Source: AC-32 sp963717725 (GTDB lineage Bacteria; Actinomycetota; Thermoleophilia; Gaiellales; Gaiellaceae). Taken from it: a stretch of DNA of 64,000 bases. The notes under the pieces were generated by a model. The model had not been told where the DNA came from and ran no database searches. It saw nothing but the letters and a program-made list of their open reading frames with translations. Each line of letters begins with the position of its first letter. The first letter of the stretch is position 1. Where the stretch lies: the NCBI GenBank assembly GCA_963717725.1, contig CAVQWS010000004.1, positions 1-64,000 of the forward strand, read 5' to 3'. The position numbers and the translations under genes were made by a program. This document shows positions 1 through 9,317 of this stretch, one piece after another.

Positions 1-94
1 GACCCGCCACTCTCTGTCCAACCGCCACCGCTGGCTCGGGTGGCATTTCCGCAGCGATGGCCCACGCGAAAGCTCGTCCGTCCGTAAAGACCAC
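1..94 (-). CDS. possible partial small ORF at window edge
   Basis: On the minus strand a reading frame opens at a GTG at 94 and runs off the left edge. Its protein-like composition (VVFTDGRAFAWAIAAEMPPE) suggests coding. There is no clear ribosome site and only about 31 codons are visible, so this is tentative. I see no other gene in the first 170 bases. Confidence 0.25.
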   Translation of the reverse strand, partial: MVFTDGRAFAWAIAAEMPPEPAVAVGQRVAG

Positions 95-171
95 TCCGCC
101 GTAGGTCGGTTGCAGCTCAGTCGCCCTTCTCTCCTTTCGGCGGAGAAGCCTGACTTGCGATACTCGCGCTC

Positions 172-406
172 GTGGGTGAGATCGATCCTCTGGACACGCG
201 CAGAAAGGCCCTCGACACGTTCCTTGACCAACAAGTCGAAGAGGGTTACGTGATCGAGACCCGCACGGACACCCACGCGATCATCTCGCGACGCCCCGAA
301 AGGTCTCAAACGCTTCACAAGCGGCGCAGACCCCGGACGTTACGTAGTTGAAGTAGACGAAGATGGAAGCGCGACGATGCGTCCGGCAGAGCCGCGACGC
401 ACATGA
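172..406 (+). pseudogene. small conserved-type protein broken by a frameshift
   Basis: From the GTG at 172 the frame reads about 41 codons containing QQVEEGYVIETRTDTHAII and then leaves the plausible frame. Removing one C from the CCCC run at 294-297 joins it to PKGLKRFTSGADPGRYVVE and a C-terminus ending EPRRT at the TGA of 404-406. The joined product is about 77 residues. It resembles the small actinobacterial proteins with a variable N-terminus and a basic ending that are common near phage-type genes; that likeness is from memory. The break is one extra base in a homopolymer, so sequencing error is as likely as real decay. Function unknown. Confidence 0.5.
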
Positions 407-496
407 GCTGGTACTGATGTAGACGACCACACTCGACGCATCGGACAACGGCCAAGGTCTCAGCTGCTTCCACGCGAGGATGGTTCTGCCAACGCT

Positions 497-697
497 CTAG
501 GACGAAGCTTGAACGCGTGGGCGGCGACCTCGGCGAGCGACTGCTCTTCCACCAAGTCTCTCCGCCTCGGCCTCGGTGAGGTCAAGTTCCCTGACTCCCT
601 TACGTGCGTCCGCGAAGGTGATCCGCACCGTTGCGCCTTTCCCGTCCGCAATCTCCTGACCGGACTGGTCGCTGACTCTGATCGTCTTTCGGGCCAT
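497..697 (-). CDS. Lsr2-like small DNA-binding protein
   Basis: A 66-residue protein beginning MARKTIRVSDQSGQEI. The N-terminal 50 residues follow the pattern of the Lsr2 dimerisation domain: a short beta-strand, an acidic/glycine turn, then TFADARKGVRELDLTEAEAE. The C-terminus has a basic AT-hook-like patch, RRGRRPR at residues 55-61, which in Lsr2-type proteins binds the AT-rich minor groove. A good ribosome site (AAGGAG) lies 6 nt upstream of the ATG at 697. It is much shorter than full Lsr2 (about 110 residues). It probably silences or compacts the lower-GC element that carries it. The family assignment is from pattern recognition only. Confidence 0.65.
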   Translation of the reverse strand: MARKTIRVSDQSGQEIADGKGATVRITFADARKGVRELDLTEAEAERLGGRAVARRGRRPRVQASS

Positions 698-854
698 AGT
701 TGTCTCCTTCCGGGTGGATGATGTCGGGTGTCCTCAATGAAAGTAACTGACCACAGATCTGAGGTCTGATCAAGGTCGAGGACTTTGGAAAAGTCCCTCA
801 GGAACACCTCTGTGAGCTCACCATTGCCATTCTAAGAGCTTCGAGTCTCGAGTG

Positions 855-868
855 CATCCAATTGGATG
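855..868. promoter_or_regulatory. 14-bp perfect palindrome
   Basis: CATCCAATTGGATG is a perfect 14-bp palindrome between the primase gene stop (890) and the Lsr2-like gene, both on the minus strand. It may be an operator or part of a transcript end. A second inverted repeat (GGACTT...AAGTCC) lies nearby around 780-796. No binding protein can be assigned. Confidence 0.4.
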
Positions 869-889
869 TCCACCCAACGTGGAACCGAT

Positions 890-2086
890 TTACGAGGCTT
901 GCTTATCCCGAATCTTCGGAAGCACCATCAGGTAGTCCATCTTGGTAGCGGTGTGGTGCTTGCCGAGAGCGGTCAGCTCCCATACACGTCCATTCTTGGA
1001 AATGAGTCCCTGATTCTTGAACTGCTTCAGCATCCGGTAAGCCGTTGCTTCTGAGGGGTGGTTTGGTAGCTCTGCCATCCATGCCCGCACAAGCTGTTGA
1101 GTCGTTTGGCTTCCAGTCACAAGACGAAGGGCCTTATGGCGGTCAGTATGGGTGTAGGACTCCTTACTGTCACTTCCTATACACATACCAGTAGTAGTAG
1201 AGGGATCAGGGTTAGTCCTTGGGTGTTCAGCAACCCACTCTCTTGCCCTTCTAATACTCCTCTCCGTCCAGGAGTTGTTCTTGCGCCTAGCCCACTCCTG
1301 CAGGTGACGGGGAAGCTTCCGTGCGGTCGCGAAGCCGATGATCTCGTCGTCTGTCCAATCTTGATAGGTAAGCGCGGTGAAGATCTTCTGTTCCATCTCT
1401 GAGCGGTCGTAGTCGTACTCCCCCCGTCTTGGGGAACGCTCGATATAGAGCCAGAGGTCGGAGCTGAGTCTCGGAAGCCCTGCGAAGCTGGTTAGGAATG
1501 GAGCAGCGCCATCGAAGGTTGGTTCCGCGGGCCGACTGGTTCTGGCGGGAGCGTGATCCTTGAGGAAGACAAGATCCCGGTATGAGTAGACCAAGCCACT
1601 GAACTCCACCACGTCGGCACGCTTACCGGACTCCTGGTGGATTGATCCCGGGAGACGCGCGAGCCGATCCCTGTTGTAGCAGTGGTCTGCGTCGAGAAGC
1701 ACTTCAAGACCCCTGTTCAGTACCTCGATCTCATCGGTCGGAATAGCCTCGCTCAGCTTCAGATAGACCCAGTATCCCTTCCCTCCCGAGAAGACGACGA
1801 GACTCGGGCGGATCGGAGAGAGGCGGCAGAGACGAGCCTCAAGTCCTTCTAGATGGTCGATATCGGCCCAGAGGATGTTTCCGGTGCCAGCAACGTCCTT
1901 CTTCTTAGAGCCGGGTCTCTTGCGAGCGAGCGGAGCGAAGTAGCGGTTGCCGGGGAGAGAGTCAAGAGCCTCCGCTCTTGAGTAGTAGCGGCGTCTCTGA
2001 GGGCTCCGCGCAAGTTCGAATAGACCGTCTTGTCCATTCCATACAAATTCGACGGCGCTGCGGGCCTTTGCTTCGGCGGTTTCCAT
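890..2086 (-). CDS. AEP-type primase/replication protein of the element
   Basis: A 398-residue protein. Residues 70-160 carry hallmarks of the archaeo-eukaryotic primase (AEP/prim-pol) fold: a metal-binding DxD in ILWADID (D75, D77), a glycine-rich strand GGKGYWVYLKL (101-111), and RLPGSIHQESGKRADVVEF (144-162), which matches the third conserved region. The C-terminal about 60 residues look like a winged helix (SEATAYRMLKQFKNQGLI), as in primase-initiator proteins of plasmids and integrative elements. The middle part (residues about 200-300) is helical and unassigned. The ATG at 2086 lies 7 nt after a TACAAT -10 box (2094-2099), so the mRNA is probably leaderless. It is divergent from the gene at 2156. 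Likely role: priming or initiating replication of the excised element. No helicase domain is visible. Confidence 0.7.
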   Translation of the reverse strand: METAEAKARSAVEFVWNGQDGLFELARSPQRRRYYSRAEALDSLPGNRYFAPLARKRPGSKKKDVAGTGNILWADIDHLEGLEARLCRLSPIRPSLVVFSGGKGYWVYLKLSEAIPTDEIEVLNRGLEVLLDADHCYNRDRLARLPGSIHQESGKRADVVEFSGLVYSYRDLVFLKDHAPARTSRPAEPTFDGAAPFLTSFAGLPRLSSDLWLYIERSPRRGEYDYDRSEMEQKIFTALTYQDWTDDEIIGFATARKLPRHLQEWARRKNNSWTERSIRRAREWVAEHPRTNPDPSTTTGMCIGSDSKESYTHTDRHKALRLVTGSQTTQQLVRAWMAELPNHPSEATAYRMLKQFKNQGLISKNGRVWELTALGKHHTATKMDYLMVLPKIRDKQAS

Positions 2087-2155
2087 TCCAAGGATTGTAG
2101 CTTACGACATCCCGGTTACCCGCGGCGTGTAGCAAACCCAATACCGGATGCTATT

Positions 2156-2563
2156 ATGGATCAGATGACCGCTCAAGAGGAGAATGGGAGAGTGTGCAGA
2201 TGTCATGCGCTACCGATGTGGCGGAATGGCACACGTAGCGGACGCCAAGAGTGGGCCTGCCAAGTCCAGAGACGGGCGCTCAACGCTCAGCGGTTCCGTA
2301 TTTCAATCGGTGGGTACTCTTACTATCACGGTCATGTCAAAGACCCTGCGGCGCTCATGCGCCTGCAAATGTTGGTGCTGGAGCATCGCGCCAAGCAAGC
2401 CGAGGAGTACCGGGCTTTCAGCGATGCTCTAGAAGCAGGTGAGGAAACTGGAACCGTTAGCACGGCTGACCCAAACGAATTGCTCAGCAAGTTCTATCTA
2501 GGCACTTTTCTTACTCCGCAGGGATTACGGGAGGGAAGAGTGGAGATGAGTAAGTTTTTTTGA
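2156..2563 (+). CDS. element-encoded protein with Cys/His N-terminus, unknown function
   Basis: About 135 residues from ATG 2156 (MDQMTAQEENGRVCRCHAL). The frame is open further upstream, but an earlier start would overlap the divergent primase gene. The N-terminal 50 residues carry CRCHALPM and a later Cys (EWACQVQ), which could bind zinc. A Tyr-rich stretch (GGYSYYHGHVKDP) and a helical segment rich in Arg and Glu follow. It is divergent from the primase gene with a 69-nt shared upstream region, which suggests co-regulation. I do not recognise the family. The layout resembles small accessory proteins next to replication genes of actinobacterial phages and integrative elements. Confidence 0.6.
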   Translation: MDQMTAQEENGRVCRCHALPMWRNGTRSGRQEWACQVQRRALNAQRFRISIGGYSYYHGHVKDPAALMRLQMLVLEHRAKQAEEYRAFSDALEAGEETGTVSTADPNELLSKFYLGTFLTPQGLREGRVEMSKFF

Positions 2564-2664
2564 GGGAGTAACTTCTAATCCCAAGTTCTTAGGGTGCGAG
2601 GGGGGTGAGGTCTTACATCTATGCCTCGTAAATCGCGCTCCATGGCGAGGATTGCTGGCAGACG

Positions 2665-2856
2665 ATGGATAGCGACGTAAAGATCACGTATCGAGATGGG
2701 ACGGTTGATGTCGTCCCTGCGTCGAGCTTCCCCAAGCCGAGGTATCCGAAGGCTGCTCCACAGGGCACCCCAGGGGTCTCAAGCCCAGAAATAGGTCGTT
2801 GGCACCGGGATAGACACCTCAAGTCTTCGAACCCTCGCCGCAAGAGAGGTAAGTAG
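2665..2856 (+). CDS. possible small protein of the element
   Basis: A 63-residue frame whose first half (MDSDVKITYRDGTVDVVPAS) looks like a compact beta-rich domain and whose end is basic (SSNPRRKRGK). There is no convincing ribosome site, only GAGG about 14 nt upstream. The surrounding 2564-3046 stretch otherwise shows nothing I can assign. Included as a weak call. Confidence 0.35.
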   Translation: MDSDVKITYRDGTVDVVPASSFPKPRYPKAAPQGTPGVSSPEIGRWHRDRHLKSSNPRRKRGK

Positions 2857-3046
2857 CAACCCGCAATGCATCGAAGACGATCACTTGAGTGCAGAGGCCG
2901 CGGTAGCCGCACCTACGCGCACTTACATCGGTGTAACCAATGGTTGGAGCCAAAACCCACGAAGCAAGATTCGCACGTGCGCACTTGGCGCCGGCGACGC
3001 CGAGGATCGCGCCGAGAAGGGCCAGCGCACCGGCGGTGGTACACCT

Positions 3047-3403
3047 TCATGCGAGTCCTCTTAGCTCGTCGTCTTCGTCCGGCTCGTCGGTCGCTGCAGC
3101 GAGGAGCCGACGAGCACGCTCAGCGTCCAGCACGAGCAAGCTGCCATGGTTCCTGCTGGCCGCATTCCAGGTGCGCCATGCCCTGCGAATCAAGGGGTCA
3201 CGGTTGATGAGGATCGCAGCCTCGTCGTCCGCGAGAGGTTGGAGGCGCTTCGAGTCGTGATCGAACAGGGCGATGGCGTACCAGCGTCTGGAGGCGTCCC
3301 ACGCGACGGTTTGTCCGTTCGCCCTTGCGAACTCCGCCGCCCTCAGCAGTGCGGGCTCCTGATCCGCCTCGTCAGGCGTGACATCGAAGATGCTCCCCGC
3401 CAT
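3047..3403 (-). CDS. small unknown protein of the element
   Basis: About 118 residues from the ATG at 3403 (MAGSIFDVTPDEADQEPALL). It overlaps the upstream minus-strand gene (3372-3608) by 32 nt, so the two are probably translated together. The middle part has Trp/Tyr-rich beta-like segments (TVAWDASRRWYAIALFD), followed by a helical, charged C-terminus ending in Asp/Glu repeats. No family recognised. The frame could extend upstream to 3499, but that would lie wholly inside the neighbouring gene. Confidence 0.55.
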   Translation of the reverse strand: MAGSIFDVTPDEADQEPALLRAAEFARANGQTVAWDASRRWYAIALFDHDSKRLQPLADDEAAILINRDPLIRRAWRTWNAASRNHGSLLVLDAERARRLLAAATDEPDEDDELRGLA

Positions 3404-3608
3404 AAGGCAGGAACCATCCCCACTCAGGGAGTACATCCCGGTTCTCCAGAAAGTCCAGCACCTCCGCCGCCTTATCCCTAACGATCGAATCGGTCGCACG
3501 GAATGCCAGAAACTGGAGCGTTTCGGGGTGCAGTTGCTTCATTACTTCGCAGAGGCTGTGATTGATCTTCTCCCATGCCTCGTAGATCTCACCAGGATGC
3601 CACGTCAT
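3372..3608 (-). CDS. small unknown protein of the element
   Basis: A 78-residue protein starting MTWHPGEIYEAWEKINHSL. The start is chosen because a very strong ribosome site (AAGAGGAGGAG) ends 2-3 nt before the ATG at 3608. It is mostly helical, with two Trp near the C-terminus (LPEWGWFLPYGGEH). It is the first gene of a two-gene minus-strand unit with 3047-3403. No family recognised. Confidence 0.6.
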   Translation of the reverse strand: MTWHPGEIYEAWEKINHSLCEVMKQLHPETLQFLAFRATDSIVRDKAAEVLDFLENRDVLPEWGWFLPYGGEHLRCHA

Positions 3609-3672
3609 TTCTCCTCCTCTTGAAGCATCGTTCGAGCAGAAGTACGACCGGAATTCGACCGGTGGAGCAGCG

Positions 3673-3700
3673 TTCGCAAAACGCGACCTCACTGCTACAC
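3673..3700 (+). promoter_or_regulatory. promoter upstream of the recombinase unit
   Basis: TTCGCA (3673-3678, 4 of 6 with TTGACA), a 16-bp spacer and TACACT (3695-3700, 4 of 6 with TATAAT including the key TA and final T). Transcription would begin near 3707 and read the small ORF at 3733 and the recombinase at 3878. Confidence 0.55.
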
Positions 3701-3732
3701 TGTTCTTGTGAAACCACCAGGAGCAGCGAGTC

Positions 3733-3877
3733 GTGCAAGACACTACCGACATCGACGATGATTTACCACTAAGAATAACACACGACGGCGACGATCTGTC
3801 ACTCCCTTTCCAGGAGTTGGTCGAAACGCTTGTAGATTACTGGGTCGCAGGAGGCGAGCACGTGTTGATGGAGAGCC

Positions 3878-3885
<8 letters not shown>
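3733..3885 (+). CDS. small acidic leader ORF overlapping the recombinase start
   Basis: A 50-codon frame from GTG 3733 with AGGAG 9 nt upstream. The product is acidic (DTTDIDDDLPL...FQELVETLVDYWV). Its stop (3883-3885) overlaps the recombinase ATG (3878) by 8 nt, typical of translational coupling. It may be a small excision or regulatory partner, but nothing in the sequence shows that. Too short for confident family assignment. Confidence 0.45.
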
Positions 3886-5419
<1,534 letters not shown>

Positions 5420-5423
<4 letters not shown>

Positions 5424-5848
5424 ATACTGGTCAATCCGAGCTGCCGCATCAGGGTGACCGAGTCCGAGTAGACGTCCTTCCGCGCGACCAGGCCCTCGCG
5501 GATCGGGATCACGTCCATGCCCTTGTAGTCGACTTTCCGCCCGGTCGGCGGCACCTCGATCCCGGAGCGCGTCATCGTGCCCTCGTGCGTACCCTTGGCA
5601 GTCCACTCCTGGACGACGAGATCCTCGCGCAGGTACGCGCGGCGTGTCTCGAAAGCGAGGTCGGGGAAGACCGAGAAGATGCCCGTGATCGCCTTCCCGA
5701 TTGCCTCGCGCCCGACGTTGACGTCGCCGGTGACGTGGTTCTCGAAGACCGAGTCCTCGGTGTGCATCGCGACGATCGCCTCGACGTCGTGCGCGTTCCA
5801 GGCGGCGTTGTAGGCATCGATGAACTCCTGCAGCTCCTGGCCGTCCAT
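5420..5848 (-). CDS. SnoaL-like / NTF2-fold protein
   Basis: A 142-residue protein of the SnoaL-like ester-cyclase/NTF2 superfamily. It has the typical start helix FIDAYNAAWNAHDVEAIVAMHTED, the VNVGREAIGKAITGIFSVFPDL segment, and beta strands ending GMDVIPIREGLVARKDVYSD. Such cone-shaped folds bind small hydrophobic substrates or act as cyclases and isomerases; the substrate cannot be told. The ATG at 5848 lies 7 nt after TAGGCT on the minus strand, so it is probably leaderless and divergent from the MarP-like gene. The 3' end lies 17 nt from the tRNA-Asp gene. Confidence 0.85.
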
Positions 5849-5854
5849 GGCATC

Positions 5855-5861
5855 TAGCCTA
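5855..5861. promoter_or_regulatory. divergent leaderless -10 boxes
   Basis: The 21-nt gap between two start codons contains AGCCTA. Read on the plus strand, TAGCCT (5855-5860) is 9 nt before GTG 5870. Read on the minus strand, TAGGCT (5856-5861) is 7 nt before ATG 5848. There is no ribosome-binding site on either side, which fits leaderless transcripts. Confidence 0.6.
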
Positions 5862-5869
5862 AACCGCTC

Positions 5870-7000
5870 GTGACTCCGGTCGACTGGGTGGCGCTCGGCC
5901 TCGTGCTGCTGACGGCGCTCGGCGGGGCGGTGCAGGGCTTCGTCTGGAGCGGGCTCTCGCTGGCCGGGCTGCTCGCGGGCGCGCTGCTCGGCGGGCGGCT
6001 CGTGCCGGTGCTGCTCTCGAACGGGACGCAGTCGCGGTACGCGCCGGTGGTCGCGCTGGTCGCCGCGATCGCGTTTGCCATTGCCTTCGAGGTGGTGGGC
6101 AGCACCGTCGGCGCGTCGATTCGCAGCCGGCAGGCCCGCGGCGTGCGGGTGCTCGACTCGGCGGGCGGGGTGGTGGCCGGGGCGTTGATCGGCTTCGCGA
6201 TCGTGTGGGTGCTCGGAGCGATGGCGCTACAACTGCCGGGCCAGGCCGACCTGCGGCGTGCGGTGCAGCGCTCCTACGTGTTGCAGCAGCTGAACGGGAT
6301 CGTGCCGCCGCGCTCGCTGCTGAATGCGCTGGCCCGGATCGACCCGTTCCCGAGCTTCGCCGGGCCGCCGCTGCCGACGGAACCGCTCGACCCGCGCGTG
6401 CTCGACACGCCGGGCGTGCGCGCGGCTGCCCCGAGCATCGTGCGCGTGCTCGGCACCGCCTGCGGGCTCGGTGTCGAGGGCAGCGGCTGGGTCGCGGCCA
6501 ACGAGCTCGTCGTCACCGCGGCGCACGTGGTCGCGGGCGAGGAGGACACCGAGGTCGTGACGCTCCACGACGGGGTGCTGCGGGCGCAGGCGGTGGCGTT
6601 CGACCCGCACAACGACGTCGCCGTGCTCCAGGTCGACGGCCTCGAGGCGCCGCCGCTGGAGCTGAAGGACCCGCGGCCGGGCACCGCAATCGCGATCGTC
6701 GGCTATCCGCTGAATGGGCCGCTCGAGGCGAGCGCGGGGCGGATCGGCGAGACCGAAACCGTGCTCGCGCAGGACGCCTACGGCGAAGGGCAGACGCACC
6801 GCCTCGTCACGAGTGTCAGCGGGACGATCCAGCACGGCAACTCCGGCGGTCCGGCGGTGGATGCCTCCGGCGCCGTCCAGTCGACCGTCTTCGCCGCTCG
6901 CGCCGCGGGCGGCGGCGGCTACGGCGTGCCCGCCTCGATCGTGCGGCGCGACCTCGCTGCGGCGGTCACGCCGGTCTCGACCGGGCCCTGCGTCCGCTAG
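5870..7000 (+). CDS. MarP-like membrane serine protease
   Basis: A 376-residue protein. Residues 1-125 form four hydrophobic segments of the CvpA type. Residues about 185-370 form a trypsin-like protease domain with His219 (VVTAAHVV), Asp249 (HNDVAVLQ) and Ser325 (GNSGGP), a complete triad. Two cysteines flank the protease domain (C198 in GTACGLG and one near the C-terminus), as in Mycobacterium MarP, where a disulfide controls activity. MarP acts in the periplasm in acid and oxidative stress tolerance and cell-wall hydrolase processing; the same role is inferred here. It starts with GTG 5870 with no ribosome site but a -10 box 9 nt upstream. Its 3' end overlaps the convergent methionine gene by 4 nt. 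Confidence 0.88.
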   Translation: MTPVDWVALGLVLLTALGGAVQGFVWSGLSLAGLLAGALLGGRLVPVLLSNGTQSRYAPVVALVAAIAFAIAFEVVGSTVGASIRSRQARGVRVLDSAGGVVAGALIGFAIVWVLGAMALQLPGQADLRRAVQRSYVLQQLNGIVPPRSLLNALARIDPFPSFAGPPLPTEPLDPRVLDTPGVRAAAPSIVRVLGTACGLGVEGSGWVAANELVVTAAHVVAGEEDTEVVTLHDGVLRAQAVAFDPHNDVAVLQVDGLEAPPLELKDPRPGTAIAIVGYPLNGPLEASAGRIGETETVLAQDAYGEGQTHRLVTSVSGTIQHGNSGGPAVDASGAVQSTVFAARAAGGGGYGVPASIVRRDLAAAVTPVSTGPCVR

Positions 7001-8809
7001 TCCAGTAGGTCGAGGGCCGCTTCGGGCTGCTTGAACGGCGGGATCACGTACACGCCCGCAACCTTCTCGCGCGCCTGCGCGTAGAGCTCACGTGCCAGCG
7101 CCAGGCCCTCGGCGCCCGCGTTCGGGCCGGCCTGCTCGAGGCGCCGCTGGATCTCCTCGGGCACGACGATCCCCGGCACCTCGTTGTGCAGCCGCACGGC
7201 GAGCTGGTGGCTGCGCACGTAGAAGATCCCCAGCAGCACCGGCACCGGCCAGCCGCCGATCAGCTCCTCGAAGCGGTCGAGGTAGGAGAGGTCGAACAGC
7301 GCCTGCGTCATCGCGTAGCTGGCGCCCGCCTCGATCTTCCGGTGGAAACGCTCGACCTCGGTCTGGAGGTCGTCCGCGGAGGGGTTGACTGCCACGCCGA
7401 GGAAGAACGAGGTCGGCGCGTCGATGCCCTTGCCGTTGTAGTCCTCGCCTCGGTTGAGCTGCGAGACGATCTGCGACAGGCCGATCGAGTCGACCTCGTA
7501 GACGCCGCGCGAGCCCGGGTAGTCGCCGATCTCGGGCGGGTCGCCGGTCACGGCGAGCACGTTGCGGACGCCTTCGGCGTGGGCGCCCAGGAGCAGGGAC
7601 TCGAGGCCCATGATCGAGGTGTCGCGCGGGGTGACGTGCGGAATCGTCTCGATGCCGCAGTCGCGCTCGATCGCGACCGCCGCCATCAGCGCGTTGGCGC
7701 GGGCGCGGGCCATCGGGTTGTCGTTGATGTCGACAAAGCCGACCTTGCCGGAGCGCTTCAGCTCACGCGCCACGGCGAGCATCGCGTCGTAGGTGCCGCC
7801 CTTGGGCGGGTCGAGCTCGACGCACGTCACCCACTCGCCCTCCCGCAGCTTGCGCGCCAGCTCGGTCTCGTAGGCACCGCGCTCGAGGTGCGGCTCGACG
7901 AGCTCGCGCTCGATCACGTCCAGGGGCGCGCTCGGCTTCCGCTCATCCTCGACCGCGGAGGCGATCGCGGCGATCTCGAGCGGTGTCGTCCCGCAGCAAC
8001 CGCCGATCAGGCGCGCGCCCAGCTCGCGCGCGTGGGCTGCGAACTCGGCGAAGTACTCCGGCGTGGCATGCGGGTAGATCACGCGTCCGCCGCTCAGGCT
8101 CGCGAGCCCGACGTTCGGCAGCGCGGCCAAGCGGGGGGCCGCCGTCCGAGCCCATCGCCTCGAGCGCGGCCAGCGCGGCGTGCAGGCCGGCGCCGTGGTT
8201 CGCACCGATTGCGGCCAGCCCGAGCGGCCGCAGGCGCGCGGCGGCGTCGGCCGCGGTTACGCCGGCCAGCGTCTCGGCGCCTTCGTCGAAGGTGAGCGTG
8301 GCGACGATCGGCATGCTCGAGACGCCGCGCACCGCCTCGATCGCGGCCTCGAGCTCGTCGAGGTCGTAGAACGTCTCGACCATGAACAGGTCGATTCCGC
8401 GGCCGTCGAGCAGGGCGGCCTGCTCCGCGAACAGCTCGGTTCGCTTCTCCGGCGGGACGGCCAGGTCGCCGAGCGGACCGATCGAGCCGGCGATGAAGAC
8501 GTCACGGCCTGCCACTTCGCGCGCCTCGCGCGCCAGCTTCACGCCCGCGCTGTTGATCCGCTCGAACTCGTCTTCCAGGTAGAGCTGCGAGAGCTTGCGC
8601 CGGTTCGCGCCGAAGGTGTTCGTCTCGATCAGGTCGGCGCCGGCGCGGATAAAGCTCGTGTGCAGGGTCACGACGCTCTCGGGAGCGCGCAGATTGGCCT
8701 CTTCCGGGCAGCGCAGGCGCGGCACGGCGCTCGTCACGAGCACGCCCATGCCGCCGTCGCCGACGACAAGCGGGCCTTGCTCGAGACGGGCTTCGAAACG
8801 GCTGCTCAT
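6997..8809 (-). pseudogene. homocysteine S-methyltransferase / methylenetetrahydrofolate reductase fusion, frameshifted
   Basis: The N-terminal part (8809 to about 8138) is a homocysteine methyltransferase domain (VVGDGGMGVLVTSA, ADLIETNTFGANR). The second frame continues it through the zinc site LIGGCCGTTPLEI and then a full MTHFR domain (VELDPPKGGTYDAM, LAVTGDPPEIGDYPGS, GASYAMTQALFDL, GIFYVRSHQLA). Removing one base from the six-G run at 8133-8138 joins the frames seamlessly (GGP-RLAALPNVG), giving about 603 residues, normal for YitJ-type bifunctional enzymes. It would make methyl-THF with FAD and pass the methyl group to homocysteine. A homopolymer indel points to sequencing error rather than a dead gene. 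The ATG at 8809 follows TAGAGT by 9 nt. Convergent with the MarP-like gene. Confidence 0.88.
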
Positions 8810-8818
8810 GCGGGTTTG

Positions 8819-8824
8819 ACTCTA
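8819..8824 (-). promoter_or_regulatory. leaderless -10 box for the methionine/folate gene
   Basis: TAGAGT on the minus strand, 9 nt before ATG 8809, with no ribosome site between. There is no good -35 match. Confidence 0.45.
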
Positions 8825-9015
8825 CTGGTCCGCGCCGTAGCGGCCTTTTCCAGCGGGTCGACCGGTCATTTCAGACGGTCACGCAAGCGAAGCCCGCATG
8901 CCCTGAAACCGGCACCGCAACCGGCGCCTCGAGTGAACCAGTGCGGTCAACCGTAAAAGGGTGATAGATCAAGCGACCGACGGGGCGCGATACTCCGCCA
9001 GCAACATCGACGAGC

Positions 9016-9108
9016 GCCCCAATGCGGCAGGGGCAGAACGTCGAAAGCGGACGGGCCCGATGCGGCGAGGCCCGGCCGACACGGAAAGGGCCCGATGCGG
9101 CGCGGCCC
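9016..9108 (-). repeat. three tandem hairpins presenting the same ATGCGGC loop
   Basis: Three short inverted repeats in a row: GCCCC-AATGCGGCA-GGGGC (9016-9034), GGGCC-CGATGCGGCGA-GGCCC (9053-9073) and GGGCC-CGATGCGGCGC-GGCCC (9088-9108). The last two share an exact 15-nt repeat spaced 35 nt. All three loops contain ATGCGGC (GCCGCAT on the other strand). They lie 200-300 nt upstream of the methionine/folate gene in the gene-free stretch 8810-9317. No riboswitch class that I know was matched. Strand is assigned to the downstream gene by inference. Confidence 0.5.
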
Positions 9109-9144
9109 CTCCGGAGATGTAACTGCGGCTCTCTCACGGGAGAC

Positions 9145-9175
9145 TCAGGCGGGCCCGGGCGGCGGGCCCGCCTGA
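9145..9175. terminator. strong hairpin, 12-bp stem
   Basis: TCAGGCGGGCCC (9145-9156) and GGGCCCGCCTGA (9164-9175) are perfect complements around a 7-nt loop. There is no T-tract on either side. It lies downstream of the minus-strand SDR gene, so it may be a factor-assisted transcript end or mRNA-stabilising structure. Confidence 0.5.
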
Positions 9176-9271
9176 TGTATGGACCGGCTCAAGTTCGGGT
9201 ACGGGATGGTCGATCCAAAGGAGACTCCTCGCCGGGGACTGACGGCAATCATCCTGCGGCACGGAGTTTTC

Positions 9272-9306
9272 GGCCATGTCCCGGGGACTGTCCCTGGGGC
9301 ATGGCC
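9272..9306 (+). terminator. inverted repeat followed by T-run
   Basis: GGCCATGTCCC (9272-9282) pairs with GGGGCATGGCC (9296-9306) with one G-T pair. TTTTT follows on the plus strand (9308-9312), and on the minus strand an A-run precedes it. It sits 12 nt beyond the SDR stop, between genes, and contains the repeat-like core GGGACTGTCCC. It could terminate plus-strand read-through or be an interspersed palindromic repeat. Confidence 0.45.
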
Positions 9307-9317
9307 ATTTTTGACGG

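Noticed and set aside
460..807. 115-codon minus-strand ORF overlapping the Lsr2-like gene
   Set aside because: It is a frame shadow: the composition is Arg/Pro-rich with no structure, and the Lsr2-like frame has a strong ribosome site.
9053..9108. CRISPR array
   Set aside because: Only two exact 15-nt repeats with one spacer, each self-complementary; no cas genes.
8810..9130. Known SAM, SAH or cobalamin riboswitch upstream of the methionine gene
   Set aside because: I looked for the conserved cores of these classes on the minus strand and did not find them. The short -10 to ATG distance also argues for a leaderless mRNA.
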